The notes: generated from the letters alone by a model not told the origin. Positions 1-5,814 are shown, numbered from the stretch's first letter. The stretch is 8,240 nt of DNA from an uncultured bacterium (GCA_949288625.1 CASEKZ010000066.1:1-8240); one strand, 5' to 3'. A program made the numbers and translations.

Positions 1-44
1 CTTTTATCTTTTTTTATTTTAAATGTTAACTATTTTACGTTCTG

Positions 45-74
45 TTTAGAGTATGTAAAAAAATATGATATAAT
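45..74 (+). promoter_or_regulatory. Extended -10 promoter of the metallopeptidase-trmH-rimM-trmD operon
   Basis: A perfect TATAAT at 69-74 is preceded by TG at 66-67, giving the extended -10 form TGATATAAT. The best -35 is TTTAGA at 45-50 (four of six consensus bases) with an 18-nt spacer. The same 15-nt core, AAAATATGATATAAT, recurs at 6542-6556 in front of the metallophosphoesterase gene. No other convincing promoter is seen before 4209, so this one probably drives the first five genes. Bases 1-44 hold only T-rich sequence, possibly the tail of an upstream terminator. Confidence 0.75.
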
Positions 75-93
75 AAATTTAGGTGGTAATAAT

Positions 94-732
94 ATGAATA
101 TTGTTTATAATGATGTTTCATATAATGTTTTAATAACTAAGAAAAACAATAAAAATTTATACATAAGGGTAGATGATGATTTGAACATAAAGGTTACATG
201 TCCTTACTTTTATACTAATAAAATGGTACTTAAAACTTTGAATGATAATGCTTTATGTATTTATAAAATGATAGATAAGCAAAAAGCAAAAAACGAAAAG
301 AAAAAATCATGTTGTTATTGTTATTTAGGTAAGACGTTAAACGTTATTTATACTCCTGTTATAAAACCAGATTTTAATGATAACACAATCATCATAAAAG
401 ATGATTTAATGCTTTTAAATTGGTATAAAAAACAAGCTCAAAACGTTTTTAAAACTTATTTAGATGACATATATCTAAAGTTTGAAGAAAAAATTCCTTA
501 TCCAAAGTTAAAGATAAGGAACATGAAAACAAGGTGGGGTGTATGTAACCGTAGGGATAATTCGGTAACTCTTAATCTTGAATTAATAAAAAAAGATGAT
601 AAATTTTTGTATTACGTAATAATACACGAACTATCACACTTTGTTCATTTTAATCATGGTAAGGGTTTTTGGAAGTTAGTTGAAAAGTATTGCCCTGAGT
701 ATAAAATGATAAGAAAAAAGTTAAAGGAGTAA
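94..732 (+). CDS. YgjP/SprT-like (DUF45) zinc metallopeptidase
   Basis: Predicted cytoplasmic zinc metallopeptidase of the YgjP-like (DUF45, M48/SprT-related) family, 212 residues, close to the family's usual length. The signature is in the C-terminal half: an RWGVC block around 148-152, then the zinc-binding HELSH at 178-182 (His178 and His182 as ligands, Glu179 as catalytic base), followed by NHGKGFW at 187-193, where His188 is the expected third ligand. No signal peptide or membrane segment is visible. AGGTGG at 81-86 sits 7 nt before the ATG and supports this start. It is the first gene of the operon, and its last codons carry the ribosome binding site of the next gene, so the two are probably translationally coupled. 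The physiological substrate of the family is not established, and the link with RNA-modification genes is positional only. Confidence 0.85.
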   Translation: MNIVYNDVSYNVLITKKNNKNLYIRVDDDLNIKVTCPYFYTNKMVLKTLNDNALCIYKMIDKQKAKNEKKKSCCYCYLGKTLNVIYTPVIKPDFNDNTIIIKDDLMLLNWYKKQAQNVFKTYLDDIYLKFEEKIPYPKLKIRNMKTRWGVCNRRDNSVTLNLELIKKDDKFLYYVIIHELSHFVHFNHGKGFWKLVEKYCPEYKMIRKKLKE

Positions 733-735
733 GCG

Positions 736-1464
736 ATGATAATTGAGTCTAGGGAAAATAAAAAAATAAAATATTTAAAGAAATTAAGAAATAATAAGTT
801 CATGCATGAAGAAAGAAAATTTATCGTAGAAGGTGAACACTTAGTTAATGAAGCTAAAGCATCTGGTTTGTTAATTGAAACGTATTCTGTTAAAGAAGTT
901 GATTATGGGGTTTTAAATAACATTATTAGTAAAAACTTAATGGAGTATGTAAGTAACCTTCCTTCTTGTCCTTCAGTTATTGGGGTTGTTAAGTTTATTA
1001 AAGAAGATTTAACACTTGGAAATAAAATAATAATATTAAATAACGTTCAAGATCCGGGGAATTTAGGTACGATAATAAGAAGTGCTAAAGCGTTTAATAT
1101 AGATACCATAGTACTTAGCTTGCAGTGTGTTAGAAAATATAATGAAAAAGTAGTTCGTGCATCACAAGGAATGCTATTTAAGGTAAACGTAGTAACTAAG
1201 GATCTTAAATATTTTATACCATATTTAAAAGAAAATGGATATAACGTATATGCTACGTCTGTAGTTAATGGAAAAGACGTAAGAAAAGCTAATTTAAATG
1301 GTAAAGTAGCTGTTGTAATGGGAAATGAAGGAAATGGAATTGAAGATGGTATAAAAGCACTTTTAGATGAAAGTATTTATATTAAAATGAATGATGATTG
1401 CGAAAGTCTTAACGTTTCGGTTGCAGCTTCAATAATAATGTATGAGATGAATAAGGAGAATTAA
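736..1464 (+). CDS. TrmH/SpoU-family RNA 2'-O-ribose methyltransferase
   Basis: SPOUT-superfamily SAM-dependent methyltransferase expected to methylate a ribose 2'-OH in rRNA or tRNA. The 242-residue length is typical. Residues about 1-90 form the small substrate-binding domain (SRENKKIKYLKKLRN, then FIVEGEHLVNEA). The knotted catalytic domain shows all three SpoU motifs: motif 1 at 103-115 with NVQDPGNLGTIIR, including Asn109 and the catalytic-type Arg115; motif 2 at 195-201 with MGNEGNG; motif 3 at 223-229 with ESLNVSV. AAAGGAG at 723-729 lies inside the end of the preceding gene and the ATG follows its stop by 3 nt. It precedes rimM by 3 nt, so it is cotranscribed with rimM and trmD. The exact target nucleotide cannot be told from sequence; YsgA-, TsnR- and RlmB-like subfamilies all share these motifs, so no symbol is given. 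Confidence 0.9.
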   Translation: MIIESRENKKIKYLKKLRNNKFMHEERKFIVEGEHLVNEAKASGLLIETYSVKEVDYGVLNNIISKNLMEYVSNLPSCPSVIGVVKFIKEDLTLGNKIIILNNVQDPGNLGTIIRSAKAFNIDTIVLSLQCVRKYNEKVVRASQGMLFKVNVVTKDLKYFIPYLKENGYNVYATSVVNGKDVRKANLNGKVAVVMGNEGNGIEDGIKALLDESIYIKMNDDCESLNVSVAASIIMYEMNKEN

Positions 1465-1467
1465 ATC

Positions 1468-1953
1468 ATGGAATATTTATATATTGGTAAATTGGTAAAT
1501 ACTCACGGAATAAAAGGAGAAGTACGGTTACTATCAGATTTTAGGTATAAGGATAAGGTTTTTGTACCTGATTTTAAAGTTTATGTAGGAAACACAAAAA
1601 AAGAATATGTTATTGAATCTTATCGTAAGCATAAAAAGTTTGATATGCTTGTGTTTAAAGGAATTTATGATATTAATCTTGTTGAAGATTTAAAAGGAAG
1701 CAAAGTTTACATAAAAAGAAACGATCTAATACTAGATAAAAATACTTTTTTAGCGCTTGATTTAATTGGATTTGATGTTATAATAAATGATAAATTAGTT
1801 GGTGTTATAAAAGAGGTTTTAACTACGCCTTGTAATGAGGTATTAGTACTTGATAATAAGGTTATGATTCCATACGTTAAGGCCTTTATTAACACAATTA
1901 ACATAAACGAAAAACAAGTAGTAGTAAACGATGTGAAAGGGCTTTTATCATGA
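1468..1953 (+). CDS. rimM: Ribosome maturation factor RimM
   Basis: RimM binds ribosomal protein S19 and helps mature the 3' (head) domain of the 30S subunit. At 161 residues it is slightly shorter than the usual 165-180. The N-terminal barrel opens with the diagnostic YIGKLVNTHGIKGEVR (5-20). The C-terminal PRC-barrel domain, from about residue 90, includes NEVLVLDNKVMIPYV, a typical RimM block, and ends in GLL. AAGGAGA at 1453-1459 lies 8 nt upstream of the ATG. The terminal TGA overlaps the trmD ATG as ATGA, showing translational coupling and that TGA is a stop in this genome. The pair rimM-trmD is conserved widely in bacteria, which supports the call. Confidence 0.95.
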   Translation: MEYLYIGKLVNTHGIKGEVRLLSDFRYKDKVFVPDFKVYVGNTKKEYVIESYRKHKKFDMLVFKGIYDINLVEDLKGSKVYIKRNDLILDKNTFLALDLIGFDVIINDKLVGVIKEVLTTPCNEVLVLDNKVMIPYVKAFINTININEKQVVVNDVKGLLS

Positions 1954-3143
1954 AAATAGACATATTAACATTATTTCCAAACATGTTTAATGGTTTTAAG
2001 GATGAGTCAATTATTAAAAGAGCTATTGACGATGAAAAGGTTACGATTAACACCATAAATTTTAGGGATTTTGCAACAAACAAACACAAAAAGGTTGATG
2101 ATACTCCTTATGGTGGTGGGGCTGGCATGGTACTTATGTGTCAACCAATATTTGATGCGGTAGAAAGTGTAAAGCAAAAGAATTCAAAAGTAATTTTACT
2201 TAGTCCTCAAGGCAATACATTTAACCAACAAAAGGCTTATGAATTATCCAAAGAAGAACATTTAATATTTATTTGTGGTCATTATGAAGGATTTGATGAA
2301 CGAATTAAAACAATATGTGATGATGAAATATCAATTGGTGATTATGTTCTAACTGGTGGTGAGCTTCCTGCGATGGTTATATGTGATTCAATTGTAAGGT
2401 TAATTCCTGGCGTAATAGATAAAGAATCAGCTTATAATGAGTCTTTTAGTGATAATTTGTTAGATTTTCCTACTTATACAAAGCCAAGAAATTACAAAGG
2501 AATGAAAGTGCCAGACGTATTATTGTCAGGTGATCATGAAAAAATTGATAAATGGCGCAAAGAAAAAAGGCTTTCAGTAACTAATGAAAAAAGACCCGAC
2601 TTATTAGAAAGTAAAGTTAAACTTGAACGAAGCGGTCTTAAGAAAAACAAGCATAAAATATACGTTGATGATATAAAAAACATAAAGGTTACCGAAATAA
2701 AGCAAGTAAAGAAAACTGGTGTTTACAAAGTGTTTAAAGATGATGAAATAAGAGCGATTACCATTTTTAATCCTTCTATGATAACCGGATATAAGTTAAA
2801 GGGAAAAAACAAAAGTAATAGTGTTAACAAGATATTGGTCGTAAAAGATTCATTCATTAGAAATGTTGCTTTAAAAAACGTAAAAAAGAAAGTTGATATA
2901 CTTGCGTATCGTTTTAATCTAGCTCTTTGTAGTGAAGATGATGATGATGCAACTTCTAGGGTGTTGGGTGAGGCAGAAATGTTAAAACAAATGATAATAA
3001 ACATGTATGCTAATTACTTAGGCGGCGAAAACTTAGATAAGATAATTAAAAACATAAATTTATTAACAAATGAGTTTGTAAAGGCAAAAACAATTCAAAA
3101 TTCATTTTTTAGTAAAGAAAAAGAAGAGCAAAGAAGAATTTAA
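1950..3143 (+). CDS. trmD: tRNA (guanine37-N1)-methyltransferase TrmD with C-terminal extension
   Basis: TrmD makes m1G37 next to the anticodon of tRNAs reading CNN/CGG-type codons and prevents +1 frameshifts. Residues 1 to about 224 are a complete TrmD: MKIDILTLFP at the start, DDTPYGGGAGMV, the SAM-binding trefoil knot with LLSPQG, GHYEGFDERI and SIGDYVLTGGELPA, then LLDFPTYTKP and VLLSGDH before KRPDLLES. Arg150 matches the conserved catalytic Arg; the usual general-base Asp (E. coli D169, aligned from memory) appears as Glu164 in NESF. The family normally ends near 240 residues, but here the frame stays open to 397. The extra ~170 residues are unrecognised: a basic linker, a beta-rich part (about 235-300), then an acidic run (SEDDDD) and a helical region with a charged tail. 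No internal ribosome binding site is seen, so the extension is probably translated as one chain. The start overlaps the rimM stop. Confidence 0.93.
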   Translation: MKIDILTLFPNMFNGFKDESIIKRAIDDEKVTINTINFRDFATNKHKKVDDTPYGGGAGMVLMCQPIFDAVESVKQKNSKVILLSPQGNTFNQQKAYELSKEEHLIFICGHYEGFDERIKTICDDEISIGDYVLTGGELPAMVICDSIVRLIPGVIDKESAYNESFSDNLLDFPTYTKPRNYKGMKVPDVLLSGDHEKIDKWRKEKRLSVTNEKRPDLLESKVKLERSGLKKNKHKIYVDDIKNIKVTEIKQVKKTGVYKVFKDDEIRAITIFNPSMITGYKLKGKNKSNSVNKILVVKDSFIRNVALKNVKKKVDILAYRFNLALCSEDDDDATSRVLGEAEMLKQMIINMYANYLGGENLDKIIKNINLLTNEFVKAKTIQNSFFSKEKEEQRRI

Positions 3144-4205
3144 ATGGTAGAAAAAATTTTTTATGAAGAAATTATTTTGGAGTGTTCTAGTAATAACCTA
3201 ACTATTAGCGACTTAAAACCAACGATTTTTTTCGATGTAAAGATTAAGGAAGATAACATAGACACTTGTCTTTTAAATACGATTAATCCAAAACCGATCC
3301 TTGTAATTAATGATAAATTCGATTTTTTTAAGGAACTTAAAAATTACGTTTCTAAGGGAATTGAGTTTTATTATAATGGTAATAAATCACACGATAACGT
3401 TAAGTCTTTAATAGCATATGTTTTTGCTAACGCAACAACACAAGAGTTAAATAATCCGGTTTTTTATCTCAAACTTAGAACGTCTTTTTTAGAAACTAGT
3501 AATGAAATGGTAAATGATAACTTTGTAAAAAACATGTTGGGATATGATGGAACGATAAGGATTAATAAATTAAAACCATTTCTTGAAGCACCATATTCTT
3601 TTTCTTATGAGTTGAAAGATGGGGAAAATAAGTATGTTTTTCCGAACATAGTATTTGGAATTAGTAAAAACACTGCTTATGTGTACGCTATTCAAAATAA
3701 ATTTTTAGAAAATAATCCTTTAAAGAAAAAGATTAATAGAGCTTTGTTTAAAATTGATGCTGGTTTTAGTGATGAATCTGATTCAGATGTTTTTAACGCA
3801 AGAGATGTTTCAATGTCTTTTGTTGCGGTTCTTATTGTTTTTATAAACTATTTAACTGAAATTGGAATAGAAAAAATTAACGTTAAAGTGAATTTACCAA
3901 TAAGATATAATTCTCATTATGAATCATATAACAGAAGAATCAAATACGGAATTAACCATTATTTTGATGATGAGTTTGTTAAGTATAAAGAAAAACTTGA
4001 TAAAGAAAATAAAGCATATGATGACAATGTAATCATGAAACTTGTAAGAACCTTTTATAGGGTTATAGTGCAAGGCAACGTCCTTAAAATAAATAAATAT
4101 CCTTTTATTTATGATAGTGACTTTGTTTTAACCATTAACAAAGAAGGAAGTTTTTATAATGATTTTTGTAATGAACTTTTCAAAAAAAATAATTGGCATA
4201 AATAA
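3144..4205 (+). CDS. Hypothetical protein between trmD and rplS, unrecognised
   Basis: I do not recognise this 353-residue protein. It begins immediately after the trmD stop (TAAATG), with only a purine-rich AAAGAAGAGC stretch (about 3119-3128) as a possible ribosome binding site, so translation is likely coupled to trmD. It has no signal peptide. A stretch near residues 227-240 (MSFVAVLIVFINYL) is hydrophobic but sits between charged segments and reads more like a buried helix than a membrane span. An acidic patch, DESDSD, lies just before it; a basic tyrosine-rich block (RYNSHYESYNRRIKYG) follows, and the C-terminus is lysine-rich. Codon use matches its neighbours, so it does not look recently imported. 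Its position in a translation operon makes a ribosome- or RNA-related role possible, but nothing in the sequence shows it. Confidence 0.8.
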   Translation: MVEKIFYEEIILECSSNNLTISDLKPTIFFDVKIKEDNIDTCLLNTINPKPILVINDKFDFFKELKNYVSKGIEFYYNGNKSHDNVKSLIAYVFANATTQELNNPVFYLKLRTSFLETSNEMVNDNFVKNMLGYDGTIRINKLKPFLEAPYSFSYELKDGENKYVFPNIVFGISKNTAYVYAIQNKFLENNPLKKKINRALFKIDAGFSDESDSDVFNARDVSMSFVAVLIVFINYLTEIGIEKINVKVNLPIRYNSHYESYNRRIKYGINHYFDDEFVKYKEKLDKENKAYDDNVIMKLVRTFYRVIVQGNVLKINKYPFIYDSDFVLTINKEGSFYNDFCNELFKKNNWHK

Positions 4206-4208
4206 TAC

Positions 4209-4237
4209 TTGCATATTGATTAATTATATGATAAAAT
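4209..4237 (+). promoter_or_regulatory. Extended -10 promoter of rplS
   Basis: TTGCAT at 4209-4214 and TAAAAT at 4232-4237 are separated by exactly 17 nt. TG at 4229-4230 gives an extended -10 element. It starts 4 nt after the stop of the preceding gene, so rplS can be transcribed independently of the trmD operon, starting near 4244. Confidence 0.7.
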
Positions 4238-4243
4238 CTTAAT

Positions 4244-4317
4244 GTTTGAAAAAAGCAATCCGCCGCGACTAATTATGCATGATTGCTGGTTATATATGTA
4301 GAAAGGATGACTTAAAG
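4244..4317 (+). ncRNA. Candidate L19 ribosomal-protein leader (cis-regulatory RNA)
   Basis: Between the predicted transcription start and the rplS ATG lies a short leader with a perfect 7-bp stem, AGCAATC (4254-4260) with GATTGCT (4281-4287). The 20-nt loop begins CGCCGCGAC, which is strikingly GC-rich for this AT-rich DNA. Firmicutes rplS genes often carry a small leader to which L19 is thought to bind for autoregulation; position and size fit. The assignment rests on context and one hairpin; I cannot run a covariance model. Confidence 0.55.
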
Positions 4318-4656
4318 ATGAACAAGATTGAAAAAATCACAGAAAAACAGCTAAATCCTTCAGTTCCAGAGTTTAGGGTAGGAGATACCGTAAGAGTTGG
4401 TGTTAGAATAATTGAAGGAAAAAAAGAAAGGGTACAAGCTTTTGAAGGTATTGTAATATCTCGTAAGGGTTATGGCGTTTCAGAGACTTTTACGGTTCGT
4501 AAGATATCTTCTGGTGTTGGTGTTGAAAGAACATTTCCTGTACACTCTCCAAAACTTGATTCAATTACCGTTGTAAGAAAAGGTAAAGCAAGGCGTGCTA
4601 AGTTATATTATGCAAGAAATATAGTTGGCCAATTCAAAACAAAAGAAAGAAATTAA
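4318..4656 (+). CDS. rplS: 50S ribosomal protein L19
   Basis: L19 sits at the 30S-50S interface and contributes to an intersubunit bridge. The 112-residue product is full length: FRVGDTVRVGVRIIEGKKER, then VQAFEGIVISRKGYGVSETFTVRKIS, GVGVERTFPVHSPKLDSI and the basic tail RKGKARRAKLYYAR. An upstream in-frame ATG at 4279 would add 13 residues, but it lies inside the leader hairpin and has no ribosome binding site; AAAGGATG at 4302-4309 is 8 nt before the ATG at 4318, which is the correct start. The gene has its own promoter and leader, and its stop codon overlaps a terminator hairpin, so it can be expressed separately from trmD, consistent with the higher demand for a ribosomal protein. Confidence 0.97.
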   Translation: MNKIEKITEKQLNPSVPEFRVGDTVRVGVRIIEGKKERVQAFEGIVISRKGYGVSETFTVRKISSGVGVERTFPVHSPKLDSITVVRKGKARRAKLYYARNIVGQFKTKERN

Positions 4657-4680
4657 TAAGGCTATTTATGCCTTATTTTT
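4655..4680 (+). terminator. Intrinsic terminator after rplS
   Basis: AATAAGGC (4655-4662) pairs perfectly with GCCTTATT (4670-4677) around a 7-nt loop, and the 3' side merges into TTTTT. The stem begins inside the rplS stop codon. The T-run is short and lepB follows after only 15 nt without a visible promoter, so it probably attenuates rather than blocks transcription into lepB. Confidence 0.75.
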
Positions 4681-4695
4681 CATTAGGAGAAAAGC

Positions 4696-5217
4696 ATGAG
4701 AAAAGAAAGAATAAAAAAGATTATAAAAAGCGTATGTCCATACGTAATAGTTGTGATTGCTGTTGTTTTAGTAAGAGCTTTTATAATAACACCAGCGGTC
4801 GTAGATGGAGAATCTATGGAACCCACTTTAAGTGATAACAACGTAATAATATTAAATAAATTGGATTATAAACTTAATGACATAAAAAGATTTGATGTTG
4901 TTGTGGTTGATTGGAATGATGATAAATTAATTAAAAGGGTAATTGGACTTCCTGGAGAACATATTGAGTATAAGGATGGACTTTTATACGTTGATGGTTT
5001 TGTAACGAACGAAAACTTTAATCATGCGGATACCCATGATTTTAAGCTAGAATCAATAGGCTATCTTACTATTCCTGGTGATAAGTATTTTGTTGTTGGT
5101 GATAACAGAAATGAATCAAGAGATTCAAGGCACATAGGCTTAATTGATAAAGAAAATATTTTAGGAAGCGTGGATCTAAGAATATTTCCATTAAATAAGA
5201 TTGGTAAAGTAAAATAA
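4696..5217 (+). CDS. lepB: Type I signal peptidase
   Basis: Membrane-anchored serine protease that removes signal peptides from exported preproteins (family S26). The 173-residue length matches single-span Gram-positive enzymes. A basic N-terminus (RKERIKKIIK) precedes one membrane helix at about 13-31; the catalytic domain faces outward. Box B carries the nucleophile Ser40 in DGESMEPTL; the general base Lys80 lies in IKRVIGLPGE; box E is VVGDNRNESRDSR. AGGAGA at 4685-4690 lies 5 nt from the ATG. It follows rplS, an order seen in other Firmicutes, and probably depends on readthrough of the rplS terminator. The rbgA and rnhB genes that often follow in related genomes are not in this window; an accessory segment begins instead. 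Confidence 0.95.
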   Translation: MRKERIKKIIKSVCPYVIVVIAVVLVRAFIITPAVVDGESMEPTLSDNNVIILNKLDYKLNDIKRFDVVVVDWNDDKLIKRVIGLPGEHIEYKDGLLYVDGFVTNENFNHADTHDFKLESIGYLTIPGDKYFVVGDNRNESRDSRHIGLIDKENILGSVDLRIFPLNKIGKVK

Positions 5218-5245
5218 TCATATAAAAAAGCATATGATTATTTTT
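5215..5245 (+). terminator. Terminator after lepB
   Basis: TAATCATAT (5215-5223), starting with the lepB stop codon, pairs perfectly over 9 bp with ATATGATTA (5232-5240), followed directly by TTTTT. The stem has little G+C, but the position and T-run fit an intrinsic terminator. Confidence 0.7.
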
Positions 5246-5286
5246 ATTATACTTTGTCAACAAAATTGGTTGACAAAGTATAATAA
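5244..5286. repeat. 18-bp perfect palindrome overlapping a promoter (possible operator)
   Basis: TTATTATACTTTGTCAAC (5244-5261) and GTTGACAAAGTATAATAA (5269-5286) are exact reverse complements around a 7-nt spacer. The right arm contains the TTGACA of the downstream promoter. No T-run follows on either strand, so it does not look like a terminator. A repressor operator or the end of a small mobile or repeated element are the main options; no regulator gene is adjacent. Confidence 0.85.
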
Positions 5287-5298
5287 TTAAGCTATATT
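5270..5298 (+). promoter_or_regulatory. Strong sigma-A-type promoter of the accessory islet
   Basis: Consensus TTGACA at 5270-5275, a 17-nt spacer, and TATATT at 5293-5298. The -35 lies in the right arm of the palindrome, so a palindrome-binding protein would block it. Transcription would start near 5305 and read through the structured leader towards the small membrane-peptide gene at 5608. Confidence 0.7.
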
Positions 5299-5304
5299 TA
5301 AAAT

Positions 5305-5607
5305 GTAATAAGAAGAAAGGAGCGTGATTGGTTATGTCAAACATTATTACAAAATTAAAAATAAGAAAAGATGTAAATACGATGGTTAATCACGCTTTAT
5401 GTATTTAATTATAGTAAAACGTGATGGCTTATTTCTTGGGCCTTTTTAAATGGAAAAAAGATGGTCATGCAAAAAAAATAAAGAAAGGAAGTGTAGATTA
5501 TCTTGACTAGATGTAAAAATAAAAAAGGCAAGATAATTTATACTGCATAAAAAAATTATTTTGCTATTGTAAAAAAGTTATCTTGCCTTTAAATGAAGGT
5601 GAGATTT
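5305..5607 (+). ncRNA. Structured leader or small RNA with alternative hairpins
   Basis: This gene-poor stretch of about 300 nt holds several complementary segments. Hairpin 1 pairs GCGTGATT (5322-5329) with AATCACGC (5388-5395). Hairpin 2 pairs 5490-5505 (AGTGTAGATTATCTTG) with 5529-5544 (CAAGATAATTTATACT), 16 bp including two G-U pairs. Hairpin 3 pairs 5524-5536 (AAAGGCAAGATAA) with 5578-5590 (TTATCTTGCCTTT), 13 perfect pairs. Hairpins 2 and 3 share 5529-5536 and therefore exclude each other, the logic of a switch. Hairpin 3 ends 5 nt before the Shine-Dalgarno site of the downstream peptide. Both 5' arms follow an AAAGGA-type purine run (5316-5321 and 5484-5489). It matches no RNA family I can name; it could be an attenuator, a riboswitch-like leader or a separate small RNA. 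Confidence 0.5.
5334..5408 (+). CDS. Possible 24-residue leader peptide
   Basis: A short frame reads MSNIITKLKIRKDVNTMVNHALCI and ends in TAA. It is preceded by AAAGGAG at 5316-5322, with a rather long 11-nt gap to the ATG. The ribosome binding site abuts the arm GCGTGATT (5322-5329), which can pair with AATCACGC (5388-5395) at the end of the frame, so translation and folding would affect each other. It could be a true leader peptide, or the purine run could be part of a non-coding RNA. A GTG at 5324 in another frame is too close to the purine run to be used. I do not recognise the peptide. Confidence 0.3.
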   Translation: MSNIITKLKIRKDVNTMVNHALCI

Positions 5608-5775
5608 ATGAAATTAAAGAAATTTTTAATTAAACATAAATGTCTCATCGTTCAAATTTTAGATATAATACAAATTATAAATATTTTTTTAAATGTTAGG
5701 ATACTTGCGGCTTTAATACTAATTATAAGGCAAGTAACCAATAAATTTGAGAAAGGAAATGATGAGACAAAATAG
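5608..5775 (+). CDS. Small hydrophobic membrane peptide, 55 residues
   Basis: Unrecognised small protein. The start at 5608 is preferred to the upstream in-frame ATG at 5593 because AAGGTGAG at 5596-5603 is a good ribosome binding site for 5608 and lies downstream of 5593. The N-terminus is basic (KLKKFLIKHK), followed by hydrophobic stretches at 12-28 and 32-43 separated by NVR, and a charged C-terminal tail. Polar residues Q16, D19, Q22, N25 and N29 fall every three to four positions, giving one polar face, so it may be an amphipathic or oligomerising membrane helix. It lies behind the structured leader and is followed by a terminator. Size and make-up resemble type I toxin peptides or holin-like peptides, but no family match is claimed. 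Confidence 0.65.
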   Translation: MKLKKFLIKHKCLIVQILDIIQIINIFLNVRILAALILIIRQVTNKFEKGNDETK

Positions 5776-5788
5776 TTTAGTTTTAATC

Positions 5789-5814
5789 AAAAGTGCCTAA
5801 TATTGGCACTTTTT
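5789..5814 (+). terminator. Intrinsic terminator after the small membrane-peptide gene
   Basis: AAAAGTGCC (5789-5797) pairs perfectly with GGCACTTTT (5805-5813) around a 7-nt loop, ending in a T-run. It separates the small-peptide transcript from the DUF6879-like gene, for which no clear promoter is seen in 5815-5851. Confidence 0.85.

Noticed and set aside
4279..4317. Thirteen-residue N-terminal extension of L19 from an upstream in-frame ATG
   Set aside because: That ATG lies in the leader hairpin with no ribosome binding site; the ATG at 4318 has a well-placed AAAGGATG and gives the normal L19 N-terminus.
5069..5344. Minus-strand frame of 91 codons overlapping the end of lepB
   Set aside because: It is mostly antisense to lepB and crosses the terminator and palindrome; no ribosome binding site or recognisable protein motif.
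5593..5607. Earlier in-frame ATG for the small membrane peptide
   Set aside because: The good Shine-Dalgarno site (5596-5603) lies downstream of it and is correctly spaced for the ATG at 5608.
5305..5607. Type III toxin-antitoxin repeat RNA or retron non-coding RNA
   Set aside because: No tandem short repeats as in type III antitoxins, no ToxN-like nuclease and no reverse transcriptase in the window.
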